In this document: in pieces, positions 35,200 through 43,779 of the stretch
Layout: each line of letters starts with the position of its first letter
How positions within the stretch are numbered: the first letter of the stretch is position 1
From: Gracilibacillus sp. YIM 98692
Lineage (GTDB): Bacteria; Bacillota; Bacilli; Bacillales; Amphibacillaceae
DNA: 64,000 bases
Assembly (NCBI RefSeq): GCF_010993965.1
Contig: NZ_WIXM01000005.1
Location: 124,001 to 188,000, forward strand
Direction: 5' to 3'
Made by a program: the position numbers and the translations under genes
The notes under the pieces: model-generated
The model's database searches: none
What the model was told of the DNA's origin: nothing
The model's input: only the letters and a program-made list of their open reading frames with translations

Positions 35200-35991
35200 G
35201 TGTTTCGAGATTCTCAAATCGAGCTTTCAGAGGAACAAATCAATCATTATCAGGAAAACGGCTTTGTTCAGGTGGATACTGTCATAAGTTCTGATGAAGT
35301 AGAGGAGCTGCGTACTTATCTTGATGAAGTGATGAATAATGAAAGTGAGAGATCCGTGCAAAATAGTAAAAAAGGAGCTGCTTACTATAAAGTACTAAAT
35401 CAACGTGTTAATACCTGGCGTGACCATGGTGGAATGGCAAAATTTGTTCTTTCCGAAAGATTAGCCGGGATGGCAAATCAGTTAATTGGTCATAAGGGTA
35501 TTCGATTATTTCATGACCATGCTCTATTGAAAATGCCGCTTGATTCAAAAGAGACCCCATGGCACCAGGACTACCCATATTGGCCGATGAAAGAACCAGG
35601 AGCACTATCGATATGGTTAACGCTAGACGATGTAGATGAGCAGAATGGTTGTATGAAATTTTTGCCTAAGACGCACAAGTTAAAAGATTTAAAGGCTGTT
35701 GATTTGGTAAATAGTCATGACATCTTTGATGATGCAAAAACAAAGGGGCAGTTATTAGACAAGGACAGAGCGGTTACAGTGCCATTGAAAGCAGGCAGTT
35801 GTACGTTCCATGATGGATTAACCTTTCATGCTGCTTACTCTAACCAAACGGATAAACCAAGAAGAGTATTAGCCATTATTTTTATGCCTGATGGTACGAT
35901 TTATAGCGGAAAATCACATCCTGTTGTCGATGGACTAAATATCGAAAAAGGGGAAGCCCTAACTGGTGGAACCTTTCCGAAGTTAGCATAG
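35200..35991 (+). CDS. Phytanoyl-CoA dioxygenase (PhyH) family oxygenase
   Basis: A 263-residue Fe(II)/2-oxoglutarate oxygenase. The iron triad is visible as His122-x-Asp124 in 'WHQDYPYW' and His210 in 'GLTFHAAYSN', with Arg221 or Arg222 as the 2-oxoglutarate anchor. It hydroxylates an unknown small molecule; relatives in bacteria include ectoine hydroxylase, but the ectoine-specific residues are not obvious. Start is GTG 35200 after AGGGGG. The divergent AraC regulator and neighbouring sugar genes hint at a sugar-linked or cyclitol substrate, which is inference. Confidence 0.8.
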   Translation: MFRDSQIELSEEQINHYQENGFVQVDTVISSDEVEELRTYLDEVMNNESERSVQNSKKGAAYYKVLNQRVNTWRDHGGMAKFVLSERLAGMANQLIGHKGIRLFHDHALLKMPLDSKETPWHQDYPYWPMKEPGALSIWLTLDDVDEQNGCMKFLPKTHKLKDLKAVDLVNSHDIFDDAKTKGQLLDKDRAVTVPLKAGSCTFHDGLTFHAAYSNQTDKPRRVLAIIFMPDGTIYSGKSHPVVDGLNIEKGEALTGGTFPKLA

Positions 35992-36034
35992 CTAATCGTA
36001 AATCTGATGAATAAAGGGTTAAGCCAGCATGCGA

Positions 36035-36070
36035 AAAGGAGCGCGCTATTTTCTAAGCGAGCTCCTTTAT
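36035..36070. terminator. Bidirectional terminator
   Basis: AAAGGAGC (36035-36042) pairs with GCTCCTTT (36061-36068) between the convergent PhyH and aldolase genes. Confidence 0.75.
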
Positions 36071-36075
36071 TTCCA

Positions 36076-36987
36076 TTACACATGCAATGAATCTCTTTTA
36101 TATTGATTTGGATAAGCTTTTGTTTTTATTTTTTGTGCTTTCCCATTACATCCGACTAAGGTCATTTTCTCTTTTGCAAGTTCTTTTGCTACTTCTTTTG
36201 CTTTGGATAGATATTTTCTGGGATCTAAGGAATCTGGTGTTTTGGAAAAATGGTCCTTAATTGCTTCTGAATAAGCATTTTTTAATTCAGTTGATACGTT
36301 CATTTTTGCCATTCCTAATGATACACAACGTTTCACATCTTCTTCAGGAATAGCAGAACCACCGTGTAGAACGAGCGGTTCATCAACAAGTTGTGCTATT
36401 TGTTGAATTCGATCAAAATCAATATCCGGATCACCGCTGTAAATACCGTGAGCTGTACCAATTGCTGGAGCTAATGTTGGTACTCCGGTTCGTTCAATAA
36501 ATTCCTTACATTCAGAAGGAACTGCTTTTTCCGCATCTTTATCGGAAACGACAATGTTATCTTCAACACCACCGACTTTCCCTAGCTCTGCTTCAACATT
36601 TACCTCAATATGTTTGGCTATATCCATTACTTGATTGGTAAGACGAACATTTTCTTCGAATGGATGCATCGAAGCATCTATCATGATTGAGGTATAACCT
36701 GCTCGAATGCACTGAATAATGACGTCTAGTTCGGTGCAATGGTCTAAATGGAGTGCCATTGGAATATCATATTTTTCAGATGCAGCATGTGCTGTTTTCA
36801 CAATGCTATCTGGCCCTAAATTTTTTACAGTTCCAACAGTTGTTTGAATAATTACAGGTGCATCTATCTCGGCTGCAGCTTCTGCAACCGAGTAAAGCAT
36901 ATCGAAAGAGTGAACATTAAAGGCAACAATTCCATAACCTGAATTTCTTGCTTCTTGTAACATTGGTGTTGATGAAACGAGTGTCAT
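36076..36987 (-). CDS. Class II ketose-bisphosphate aldolase (GatY/KbaY/FbaA type)
   Basis: A 303-residue zinc aldolase that splits a ketohexose bisphosphate (tagatose- or fructose-1,6-) into dihydroxyacetone phosphate and glyceraldehyde 3-phosphate. Zinc ligands appear in 'LHLDHCTELD' (about 80-89), 'TAHGIYSGDP' and 'LHGGSAIPEED'. It is the last gene of a minus-strand PTS operon, 22 bases after EIIA. An aldolase beside a PfkB kinase and a fructose-type PTS matches what I recall of the B. licheniformis tagatose cluster, yet fructose cannot be excluded. ATG 36987 follows AGGGGGAAA. Confidence 0.88.
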   Translation of the reverse strand: MTLVSSTPMLQEARNSGYGIVAFNVHSFDMLYSVAEAAAEIDAPVIIQTTVGTVKNLGPDSIVKTAHAASEKYDIPMALHLDHCTELDVIIQCIRAGYTSIMIDASMHPFEENVRLTNQVMDIAKHIEVNVEAELGKVGGVEDNIVVSDKDAEKAVPSECKEFIERTGVPTLAPAIGTAHGIYSGDPDIDFDRIQQIAQLVDEPLVLHGGSAIPEEDVKRCVSLGMAKMNVSTELKNAYSEAIKDHFSKTPDSLDPRKYLSKAKEVAKELAKEKMTLVGCNGKAQKIKTKAYPNQYKRDSLHV

Positions 36988-37009
36988 AAGATTTCCCCCT
37001 AAGTAGAAT

Positions 37010-37465
37010 TTATACTAAAGCTCCCGCAAATTCTTCCATTACGTTATTTGCATCTTCTGCATCTGTTAATGCTTCACGTTTTTCTTCATAAATTAACATT
37101 CTTGAGATGGAAGCTAGTGTCTGAATATGGGTCGTTCCTGCTTCTTGTTTTGGAACTAATAAAGCGATAAAGAAGCTAGCTGGTTTTCCATCTAAAGCAT
37201 TCCACTCGACTCCTTCTTTAGAAGATACGATGACAATAGCAGGTCGTTTAATCGCATCCACTTGTGCATGTGGAATAGCAAAACCATCTTGAAAGCCTGT
37301 GGTACTTTCTTGTTCTCTTTTAATTAATCCTTCTACTACTTCGTTATGATCCGAAGCAATCCCTTGAGCAACCGCAATGGATGCAATTTGTTGAAAAACT
37401 TCTTGCTGCGATGTCAAAGGTTGCTTTAGTTTAATTTGATTGATATCAAGCAATTTGTTGTCCAT
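37010..37465 (-). CDS. PTS fructose-type EIIA component
   Basis: A 151-residue cytosolic EIIA of the mannitol/fructose class that passes phosphate from HPr to EIIB. His66 in 'GFAIPHAQVDA' is the phosphorylation site. ATG 37465 is preferred because GGTGGAG lies 6 bases upstream; the alternative GTG 37477 falls inside that binding site. The start overlaps the end of the EIIBC gene by 20 bases. EIIA is a separate protein here, whereas many Bacillus FruA proteins carry it fused. Confidence 0.9.
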   Translation of the reverse strand: MDNKLLDINQIKLKQPLTSQQEVFQQIASIAVAQGIASDHNEVVEGLIKREQESTTGFQDGFAIPHAQVDAIKRPAIVIVSSKEGVEWNALDGKPASFFIALLVPKQEAGTTHIQTLASISRMLIYEEKREALTDAEDANNVMEEFAGALV

Positions 37466-38888
37466 CTTTTTCTCCACCTTTTTCTTTTTCAGCTTTTAGA
37501 AATGCTCTTTTTTTATAGAATCCGTAAATAAATGCCCCAACTAGAGAACCTATCAAAATAGCAACGACCCATTGTATAGCTCCTGTAACGACTGGTAATA
37601 CAAGAAATCCACCGTGCGGAGCTGGTACTTCGATTCCCATCATATAAGTTAAAATAGCGGATATGGATGAACCAATCATTAATATTGGAATCACGACAAT
37701 AGGGTTTTTGGCTGCAAAGGGAATCGCACCTTCTGTGATGTGAGTAGATCCAAGAATAAAGTTAACCCCACCTGAATTACGCTCTGCTTGATTAAAGTAT
37801 TTTTTAAAAAATACGGTTGCAAATGCTGTAATAAGTGGAGGTGTAATACAAGCTGCAGAAACACCTGCCATAAAGTAATAGTTTCCTTCTCCAAGTAGTG
37901 CTGTACCTGTTACATAGGCTGCTTTATTGACAGGACCACCCATATCAAAGGCACTCATAGCACCAACAATGACACCAAGTAAGATAGGATTTGCATTTTG
38001 GAAATTACTTAAGAAAGACATCATGCCTTCATTAATGGCTGTCATAGGCTCAACTAATAATGTCATGATGACACCGACTAATAAGATACCGATTAAAGGA
38101 TATAAAAAGATAGATTTAAGTCCGTTTAATGATTTTGGCATTTTTTCTAGTAACTTACCTAGTAATACAATAACGAAACCACCAAGGAAACCTGCCACAA
38201 TACCTCCTAAGAATCCGGCTCCACCATTACTAGCAATCAAACCACCGATAAAACCGACTACCATCCCTGGTCTCTTCGCGATCGATTCTGCAATAAATGC
38301 TGCCAAAATTGGCACCATCATTTGAAATCCAAGACCGCCAACGTCCATCAGAGTTGCTGCAATTGGGTTATAGCTTTCATGTTCTGGATCAGCGGAGTGG
38401 ATACCGAATAAAAAGGATAAAGCAATAAGAACTCCACCGCCTACAACAAATGGAAGCATATGGGAAACACCGTTCATAAGGTGCTTATAGATGGAATGAA
38501 TCATGGTATTACCACTGTTATTCGATGCGCTTTCATCTTCATCCGATGAACTGCTTTTTTTCGCTTTGTATACCGTTGCTTTCCCATCAATGATGGTTTG
38601 AATTAGTTTTTCTGCTTCATGGATTCCTTTCGCAACAGATACCTCAACTGTTGGCTTTCCATGGAAGCGGTACGCATAGACATCCTTATCAGCTGCCATG
38701 ATGACACCATCTGCTTCTGCAATGTCTTTTTTGGATAGTTCATTTTCTACTCCAACTTGTCCATGTGTCTCTACTTTAATCTCTACTCCAAGCTTCTTCG
38801 CTGCCTTCTTTAGTGCTTCTTCTGCCATGAAGGTATGCGCTATACCTGTTGGGCAACCTGTTGCTGCCACAATTTTAATGTTAGCCAT
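37446..38888 (-). CDS. PTS fructose-type EIIBC component
   Basis: A 480-residue PTS permease. Residues 1-100 are EIIB with the phosphorylated Cys12 in 'AATGCPTGIAHT'. After a Ser/Glu-rich linker (about 110-125), residues 135-470 form the EIIC membrane domain with about eight to nine helices and the 'HITEGAIPFAAKNP' loop (around 390-403), whose Gly-Ala-Ile-Pro segment binds sugar. It imports and phosphorylates a ketose at C1. It overlaps the kinase gene by 8 bases. Sugar specificity within the fructose class (fructose, tagatose, other) is not decided. Confidence 0.92.
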   Translation of the reverse strand: MANIKIVAATGCPTGIAHTFMAEEALKKAAKKLGVEIKVETHGQVGVENELSKKDIAEADGVIMAADKDVYAYRFHGKPTVEVSVAKGIHEAEKLIQTIIDGKATVYKAKKSSSSDEDESASNNSGNTMIHSIYKHLMNGVSHMLPFVVGGGVLIALSFLFGIHSADPEHESYNPIAATLMDVGGLGFQMMVPILAAFIAESIAKRPGMVVGFIGGLIASNGGAGFLGGIVAGFLGGFVIVLLGKLLEKMPKSLNGLKSIFLYPLIGILLVGVIMTLLVEPMTAINEGMMSFLSNFQNANPILLGVIVGAMSAFDMGGPVNKAAYVTGTALLGEGNYYFMAGVSAACITPPLITAFATVFFKKYFNQAERNSGGVNFILGSTHITEGAIPFAAKNPIVVIPILMIGSSISAILTYMMGIEVPAPHGGFLVLPVVTGAIQWVVAILIGSLVGAFIYGFYKKRAFLKAEKEKGGEKDGQQIA

Positions 38889-39819
38889 AAAGACTCTCCT
38901 CCTTTAATTTTTCCATTTGAATATGTGGTATAAGTGCATCAATATATGAAAGGCTACAAAGGCCTTTGCTAAAAGCAGTTGCTGCTCCTGCTGCAGAAGC
39001 ATAAATTAAAGCATTTTCTAAATCTTCATTTAGTTCTCGTTTTCCAATAAAGGTACTTAGCATCGCATCACCTGCACATGCAGTGTTCACTACTTCACCT
39101 TTAGCTGAACTTACTTTGACAATATGATTAGGTGATGTGTAGATTGCTCCCTTTTCTCCTCTTGAAACCAGAACTTGCTGAGCTCCCATGTTCAAAAGTT
39201 TATGGCTAAGCTCTACGATTTTTTCTTGTGTGAGCTCTGATGGTGATAGCTGGAAAAAAGCAGCGAGCTCATCATCATTTGGTTTAATAAGGTATGGTTT
39301 ATATGTCAGACAGTCTAGCAATGCATGAGAGCTAATATCCAAAATAAGTTTTATATTTTTTTGCTGACATATGTTAGCGATGTCCATATAAAAATCATCT
39401 TCTATCCCTCCTGGTAAACTACCTGAAACGAAAAGTATGCTATGAGGAGGAATACGCTGAATTCTTTCGAGCATTTCTGCTATTTTAGATTTCGAGATAA
39501 GAGGGCCTTTATTGACAATTTTGTATTCCTTGTCAGCATTAGCGAATACATTTATTCTGGTAATCCCTTCTACATGAACCATGGAAGTGTCAATGGACAG
39601 GTTCTTTAATTCCTTTTCGATAAATTCTCCTGAAAATCCCCCAATAAAGCCCATGGCAGTATTCTTAACACCTAGCTTATTTAGCATAATGGAGACGTTA
39701 ATTGCCTTGCCATTCGGCTGATAGTCTTCTTCATATGTTCGATTCACAACACTAGGTTTTAATTGGTCTAATCCAACATAAAGGTCAATAGCTGGATTTG
39801 GTGTTAGTGTATAAATCAT
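38881..39819 (-). CDS. 1-phosphofructokinase-type PfkB kinase
   Basis: A 312-residue PfkB kinase of the FruK/LacC group that phosphorylates a ketohexose 1-phosphate (or tagatose 6-phosphate) with ATP. Evidence: N-terminal 'YTLTPNPAIDLYV', the glycine pair 'QPNGKAINVSIMLNKLG', and the C-terminal anion hole with catalytic Asp in 'NTACAGDAMLSTFIG'. First gene of the operon kinase-EIIBC-EIIA-aldolase; the adjacent aldolase argues for a bisphosphate product made and cleaved within the operon. ATG 39819 follows GGCAGGTGA. Confidence 0.88.
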   Translation of the reverse strand: MIYTLTPNPAIDLYVGLDQLKPSVVNRTYEEDYQPNGKAINVSIMLNKLGVKNTAMGFIGGFSGEFIEKELKNLSIDTSMVHVEGITRINVFANADKEYKIVNKGPLISKSKIAEMLERIQRIPPHSILFVSGSLPGGIEDDFYMDIANICQQKNIKLILDISSHALLDCLTYKPYLIKPNDDELAAFFQLSPSELTQEKIVELSHKLLNMGAQQVLVSRGEKGAIYTSPNHIVKVSSAKGEVVNTACAGDAMLSTFIGKRELNEDLENALIYASAAGAATAFSKGLCSLSYIDALIPHIQMEKLKEESLYG

Positions 39820-39887
39820 GTACTCACCTGCCTTGTTTTTCTATTTGTCTTTATTATGGCATAGAAAATGGCGTAAATGTTTTCAGA

Positions 39888-39904
39888 TTATGTAAAGGTT
39901 TTCG
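39888..39904 (-). promoter_or_regulatory. Candidate RpiR operator before the PTS operon
   Basis: TTATGTAAAGGTTTTCG is 16 of 17 identical to TTATGTAAGGGTTTTCG at 40995-41011. One copy lies before the kinase gene and the other in the rpiR-oxidoreductase gap. Sharing of a long word by these two gaps suggests a common regulator, most simply the RpiR protein encoded between them. Confidence 0.45.
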
Positions 39905-39911
39905 TTCGATG

Positions 39912-39948
39912 TAAAATAAAAAAACTTGGCGTGTTCAGCCAAGTTTTA
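39912..39948 (-). terminator. Terminator of the rpiR-type gene
   Basis: On the minus strand AAACTTGGC and GCCAAGTTT (plus-strand 39922-39946) form a 9-bp stem with a 7-base loop, then a T-rich tract. It overlaps the stop codon of the gene. Confidence 0.85.
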
Positions 39949-40722
39949 CAGCATCCGAATTGCATAAGCATCTAATAAAATTCGTGAGATAACGCTTAGG
40001 GGAAGACGAGAGCGAACTTCGTAATCTGGAAAATAGGAATGGGTTCCCTTGTATCCGATAAAAGTCATTTCCGACATCTGCCCGAGGCTCGATTCCATTC
40101 TTGTAGTAAGCGTAATCGTAGTAATTTGTCTAATATTTAAGTTTTTACAAGCTTCAACTAGCTCATCTGTTTCTCCATTTAAAGAAACAAAGATAGCTAT
40201 TTCATTTGGTTGAATATCTCTTGATTTAATTTTAATAATATTCGGGTCATTATGTTCTTCACAGTTTTTTCCCATTAATTGAAGCTTAATCGTCATTTCT
40301 TTCACAATCATTTCAGAGAAACCACGCCCAAACACAAAAATTTTATCAGCATCATAGATTTTCTGTACAGCATCTTCTATTTGGCCAATACTCTGTAATT
40401 GGATAGTTTTCAACACTTCATGTTCATTTTTTTGAATGGCTTGATTGATTTTTTGATCAATGTTTTCCATCTCATTATTTTCATCTGCCATCTTCACTTT
40501 TTCTTTTAAACTATATTTAAAAGAAGTATATCCATCATATCCGATTTTCTTCATTAATCTAACAATGGTAGCGGTGGATACACTAGCATATTCACTTAGT
40601 TTGACAATCGACATAGACGAAATCTCATCTAAATGATTGTGAATATATTCTAATAAATATTTTTCCGATTCGCTTAATGTTTTGTACGTTTCTGCTGGTA
40701 TATCAAATAATATGTTACTCAT
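39946..40722 (-). CDS. RpiR/MurR family transcriptional regulator
   Basis: A 258-residue regulator with an N-terminal helix-turn-helix (about 1-75: 'YASVSTATIVRLMKKIGYDGY') and a C-terminal SIS sugar-phosphate-binding domain (about 110-240: 'DADKIFVFGRGFSEMI', 'NEIAIFVSLNGETDEL'). RpiR proteins sense phosphosugars and often control PTS or amino-sugar genes. It is followed on the same strand by the kinase-PTS-aldolase operon but separated from it by a terminator. ATG 40722 is preceded by GGGGGGA; the longer frame to 40776 has no binding site. Confidence 0.88.
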   Translation of the reverse strand: MSNILFDIPAETYKTLSESEKYLLEYIHNHLDEISSMSIVKLSEYASVSTATIVRLMKKIGYDGYTSFKYSLKEKVKMADENNEMENIDQKINQAIQKNEHEVLKTIQLQSIGQIEDAVQKIYDADKIFVFGRGFSEMIVKEMTIKLQLMGKNCEEHNDPNIIKIKSRDIQPNEIAIFVSLNGETDELVEACKNLNIRQITTITLTTRMESSLGQMSEMTFIGYKGTHSYFPDYEVRSRLPLSVISRILLDAYAIRML

Positions 40723-40994
40723 GGGAGTCCCCCCTATATTTTTGAACTTTAATTCTATATTAACGAATATTTTCAAAGAAAACTACATGAAGGTGTTTAA
40801 ACAATTCTTATGCTTTTTTTAATGCTTTTGAATAGGCTATTCCATTTATCAATTGTCATTGATAATATAGACATCTCGATAATGGTGTAGTTATTAATAA
40901 ATGGCAGAAAAGAACAAGATAAACCTTCTTCAATGAATAAAAAAATGGTATGATTAACGTAAGCTTGTATATTAAATAAGTTTAAAATGACTAA

Positions 40995-41011
40995 TTATGT
41001 AAGGGTTTTCG
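40995..41011. promoter_or_regulatory. Second copy of the candidate RpiR operator
   Basis: TTATGTAAGGGTTTTCG, near-identical to the word at 39888. It lies in the 475-base gap between the divergent rpiR-type gene and the first Gfo gene. Apart from this word and the promoter below, I see nothing else in the gap. Confidence 0.4.
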
Positions 41012-41097
41012 GTTTGGGACTTTGAAAAGAATGATTATTTTACATAGTTTCTTTCGTCTTTTAGAATGCTTATAAAAGTTGGCGTTATTGGCTATGA

Positions 41098-41125
41098 TTG
41101 AGCCTTAAAAATCCTTTACTATTAT
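41098..41125 (+). promoter_or_regulatory. Candidate promoter of the first Gfo oxidoreductase gene
   Basis: TTGAGC (41098-41103), a 16-base spacer and TATTAT (41120-41125) lie 72 bases before the ATG at 41198. Confidence 0.4.
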
Positions 41126-41197
41126 AAATAACAAATTGATGGAGGTGAAATCAAAACAATAGATCTCGGATGTAATAGTGAAGAAAGGTGGACCATC

Positions 41198-42217
41198 ATG
41201 CTGAAAGTTGCTGTCGTTGGGGTCAACAAAATTGGTAAGCTTCACTGCCAACATTATCATCTTCATCCTGACACAAAACTAGTAGCTGTTTGTGATCTGG
41301 TGGAGGAACGCGCTGAGTTGATGGCAGAGAAGTTTGGCGCTGCATGTTATACAGACATAAATAGAATGCTTGAGACAAAAAAAATAGATATTGTAAGTAT
41401 TGCTACCGCGGGCGAGGAAAATGGCAGTCATCATTATACGCCGGTTATGACTGCAATAGAAGCTGGTAAAGATGTATTAGTTGAAAAGCCAATATCCAAC
41501 AACATAGATAAAGCTCGAGAAATGGTACAATACGCTGCGAAACAACAGGTGCGATTTGTTTGTAATTTAAATCATCGATTTGTACCTGCAGCTAGTAAAG
41601 GAAAGGAATTGATAGAAAAAGGAGACCTCGGATCATTATTATTTTTAAATATGAAATTGACGATTCAAAATCCAAAGGACATGACCCCGTGGTTTCATAT
41701 GCGAGCACTGCATCCACATTCCATTGATGTTATGCGGTATTTTGGTGGTGATGTACATCGTGTTCAATCCTTTATGACGAAGGCACCTGAAAGAAATACA
41801 TGGTCTACTGTTTCTATTAATATGGAATTTGATTCAGGAGCAGTTGGCCATTTAACTGGTAGTTATGATATGTCAAGGCGTCATCCGATTGAGTATTGTG
41901 AAGTAGCTGGAGATAAAGGGCGTTTTGAAATAGATAATGTCTATGAAAAATTTACTTTTTTTCCACATGAAAGAGATGAGCTACTTGCACAACGAAATTC
42001 CATTTTATCAGGTGTCGGAAGTTTCCATGATACATTTGCTAATCGTTTTTCTGATTTTATTAGTCAGGTTAAAGAAGGAGTACCACCTGAGAACATGAAT
42101 GCTTCCGGTGCAGATGCTTTAGCTGTACAAGAAGTGATTGAAGCGGCTATTCAATCCCAAGTAAACAATGGGAAAGTAATAGAAGTTCCACAAGTAAAAA
42201 AGCCTATTATAAATTGA
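41198..42217 (+). CDS. Gfo/Idh/MocA family oxidoreductase, paralog A
   Basis: A 339-residue protein with a Rossmann domain (1-125) and a C-terminal Gfo/Idh/MocA substrate domain. The EKP motif (Lys97) and the catalytic-type His174 in 'LHPHSIDVMRYFGGD' are present. Two things are odd: the nucleotide motif is GVNKIG (8-13), so the middle Gly of GxGxxG is Asn, and the Asp four residues before the catalytic His in IolG is Ala170. Its close paralog at 46538 keeps GVGNIG. Both flank the ABC importer genes, so they likely act on the imported sugar or a derivative. ATG 41198 follows GAAAGGTGGA. Substrate unknown. Confidence 0.85.
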   Translation: MLKVAVVGVNKIGKLHCQHYHLHPDTKLVAVCDLVEERAELMAEKFGAACYTDINRMLETKKIDIVSIATAGEENGSHHYTPVMTAIEAGKDVLVEKPISNNIDKAREMVQYAAKQQVRFVCNLNHRFVPAASKGKELIEKGDLGSLLFLNMKLTIQNPKDMTPWFHMRALHPHSIDVMRYFGGDVHRVQSFMTKAPERNTWSTVSINMEFDSGAVGHLTGSYDMSRRHPIEYCEVAGDKGRFEIDNVYEKFTFFPHERDELLAQRNSILSGVGSFHDTFANRFSDFISQVKEGVPPENMNASGADALAVQEVIEAAIQSQVNNGKVIEVPQVKKPIIN

Positions 42218-42297
42218 TTCTTCCACAATAGCATTTATCCACATCATAGTATTTCAAAATAGTTTGCGAAATCAAAGGAAAAAATTTTAAAAGTCAA

Positions 42298-42311
42298 TGT
42301 AAGCGATTACA
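42298..42311 (+). promoter_or_regulatory. Perfect cre site before the first ABC operon
   Basis: TGTAAGCGATTACA matches TGWAANCGNTNWCA at every position and is nearly palindromic. It lies 45 bases before the binding-protein start, so CcpA repression by preferred sugars is expected. Confidence 0.75.
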
Positions 42312-42355
42312 TTATTCGACAAGATGTTGGATTTCATAAAGGAGGAATGGAAATC

Positions 42356-43717
42356 ATGCGTCACTATAAATTTTATTATTTTTCATTATTAGCCAGTTTG
42401 TTGTTTTGTGCACTTCTTCTTGTGGGATGTAATAGTTCATCAGAAGAAGAAACTACTTCTAACGGAGAAGGGGATACAGACAATAATTCCACTGATACAG
42501 AAGAAGCTGCAGAAGATGAAATTACTGAGATTACCTTATTAATGGGTGAAGCTGATGATACGGAAGGTTTTAGAGCAGTAATGAATGCAATGGAAGAAGA
42601 CATTGGGATAAAGACAAAAATTGAACTGCGACCAGGAGGACCAGAAGGAGAAAACATTGTAAAAACACGTCTTGCTACGGGTGAAATGTCAGATATTATG
42701 TTATTTAATTCTGGCTCACTATTGATGGCATTGAACCCTGAAAAATATTTCGTAGATCTATCGGATGAACCATTTGTTGATAGAATGATGGATTCCTATA
42801 AAGAAGTGGTTAGTTCTAATGGAAAAGTGTTTGGAATTCCAGAAGGTTCGAGTCAAGTAGGCGGATGGTTATATAACAAGAGAGTTTATGAGGAATTAGG
42901 TTTAGAAGTTCCCAAAACATGGGATGAGCTGATGGAAAATAACGAAAAAATTAAAGAAGCGGGCAAAGTAGCTGTTATTGGTACTTATGGGGAGACTTGG
43001 ACTTCACAGCTGCCAATTCTTGCTGATTACTACAATGTGCAGGCAGAGGTTTCTAACTTTGCAGAAGAATATACAGCCGGAACAGCAAAGTTTGCTAATA
43101 CTCCACAAGCCCAACGAGGATTTGAGCGAATCCAAGAAATACATGATAGAGGTTTTATGAATGAAGATTACACAGTTGCAACGTATGACCAAGGAAGAAA
43201 AATGTTAGCAGAAGGAACAGGAGTTCATTATCCAATGCTTACACAAGCACTACAAAATATTAATGATAACTACCCGGAATTGGTAGACGATATTGGCGTT
43301 TTCCCTCAGCCTAGTGATGATCCAGATGTGAATGGACATACGGTTTGGATGCCTAATGCCTATTTGATTAATAAAGAATCAGATAAGATAGAAGCTGCCA
43401 AAAAGTGGATGGAATACTTTATATCAGATAAAGCAATTGAATTATACGAGTCAAAATCTAAGAGTATTGGGCCTTATGTTATTGAAGGAGTGGAGTTACC
43501 AGAAGATTCTTATACAGCTGTTAAAGACTTAGTACCTTATTTTGAATCAGGTAATGTGGCACCTGCTTTAGAATTTGTTTCTCCAATAAAAGGACCAAAC
43601 TTACCACAAATTTGTACTTCAGTTGGAAGTGGACAATTGATTGCCGAGGAAGCTGCAGAAATGTATGACGATGATGTTGAGAAGCAAGCGAAACAATTAG
43701 GGCTTGATTGGGACTAA
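42356..43717 (+). CDS. ABC sugar-binding lipoprotein (importer 1)
   Basis: A 453-residue extracellular solute-binding protein of family 1. The signal peptide ends in a lipobox, LVGC25, and an acidic Ser/Glu/Thr-rich linker (about 27-55) spaces the domain from the membrane. The body has the usual 'GIPEGSSQVGGWLYNKRVYEELGL' hinge region near 160-185 and a C-terminal 'AAKKWMEYFISDKAI' helix. ATG 42356 is preferred to ATG 42347, which is only 1 base after AAAGGAGG. It works with the permeases at 43780 and 44643; no ATPase is encoded nearby. Confidence 0.9.
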   Translation: MRHYKFYYFSLLASLLFCALLLVGCNSSSEEETTSNGEGDTDNNSTDTEEAAEDEITEITLLMGEADDTEGFRAVMNAMEEDIGIKTKIELRPGGPEGENIVKTRLATGEMSDIMLFNSGSLLMALNPEKYFVDLSDEPFVDRMMDSYKEVVSSNGKVFGIPEGSSQVGGWLYNKRVYEELGLEVPKTWDELMENNEKIKEAGKVAVIGTYGETWTSQLPILADYYNVQAEVSNFAEEYTAGTAKFANTPQAQRGFERIQEIHDRGFMNEDYTVATYDQGRKMLAEGTGVHYPMLTQALQNINDNYPELVDDIGVFPQPSDDPDVNGHTVWMPNAYLINKESDKIEAAKKWMEYFISDKAIELYESKSKSIGPYVIEGVELPEDSYTAVKDLVPYFESGNVAPALEFVSPIKGPNLPQICTSVGSGQLIAEEAAEMYDDDVEKQAKQLGLDWD

Positions 43718-43726
43718 TGATATAAC

Positions 43727-43751
43727 GGAACTCTGTTTTTAACAGAGTTCC
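43727..43751 (+). terminator. Hairpin between binding-protein and permease genes
   Basis: GGAACTCTGTT (43727-43737) and AACAGAGTTCC (43741-43751) form a perfect 11-bp stem with a TTT loop. With no clear T-run after it, it probably gives partial termination or protects the upstream mRNA. Confidence 0.7.
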
Positions 43752-43779
43752 TATTCCACATACGAAAGGAGATGATAGG

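Noticed and set aside
37927-38325. 132-residue plus-strand frame opposite the EIIBC gene
   Set aside because: Its Pro/Lys/Ile-rich product is the antisense of membrane-helix codons and has no binding site.
41198-42217. Second inositol dehydrogenase (iolG paralog)
   Set aside because: The catalytic Asp of IolG is Ala here and the nucleotide motif differs, so naming the substrate is not justified.
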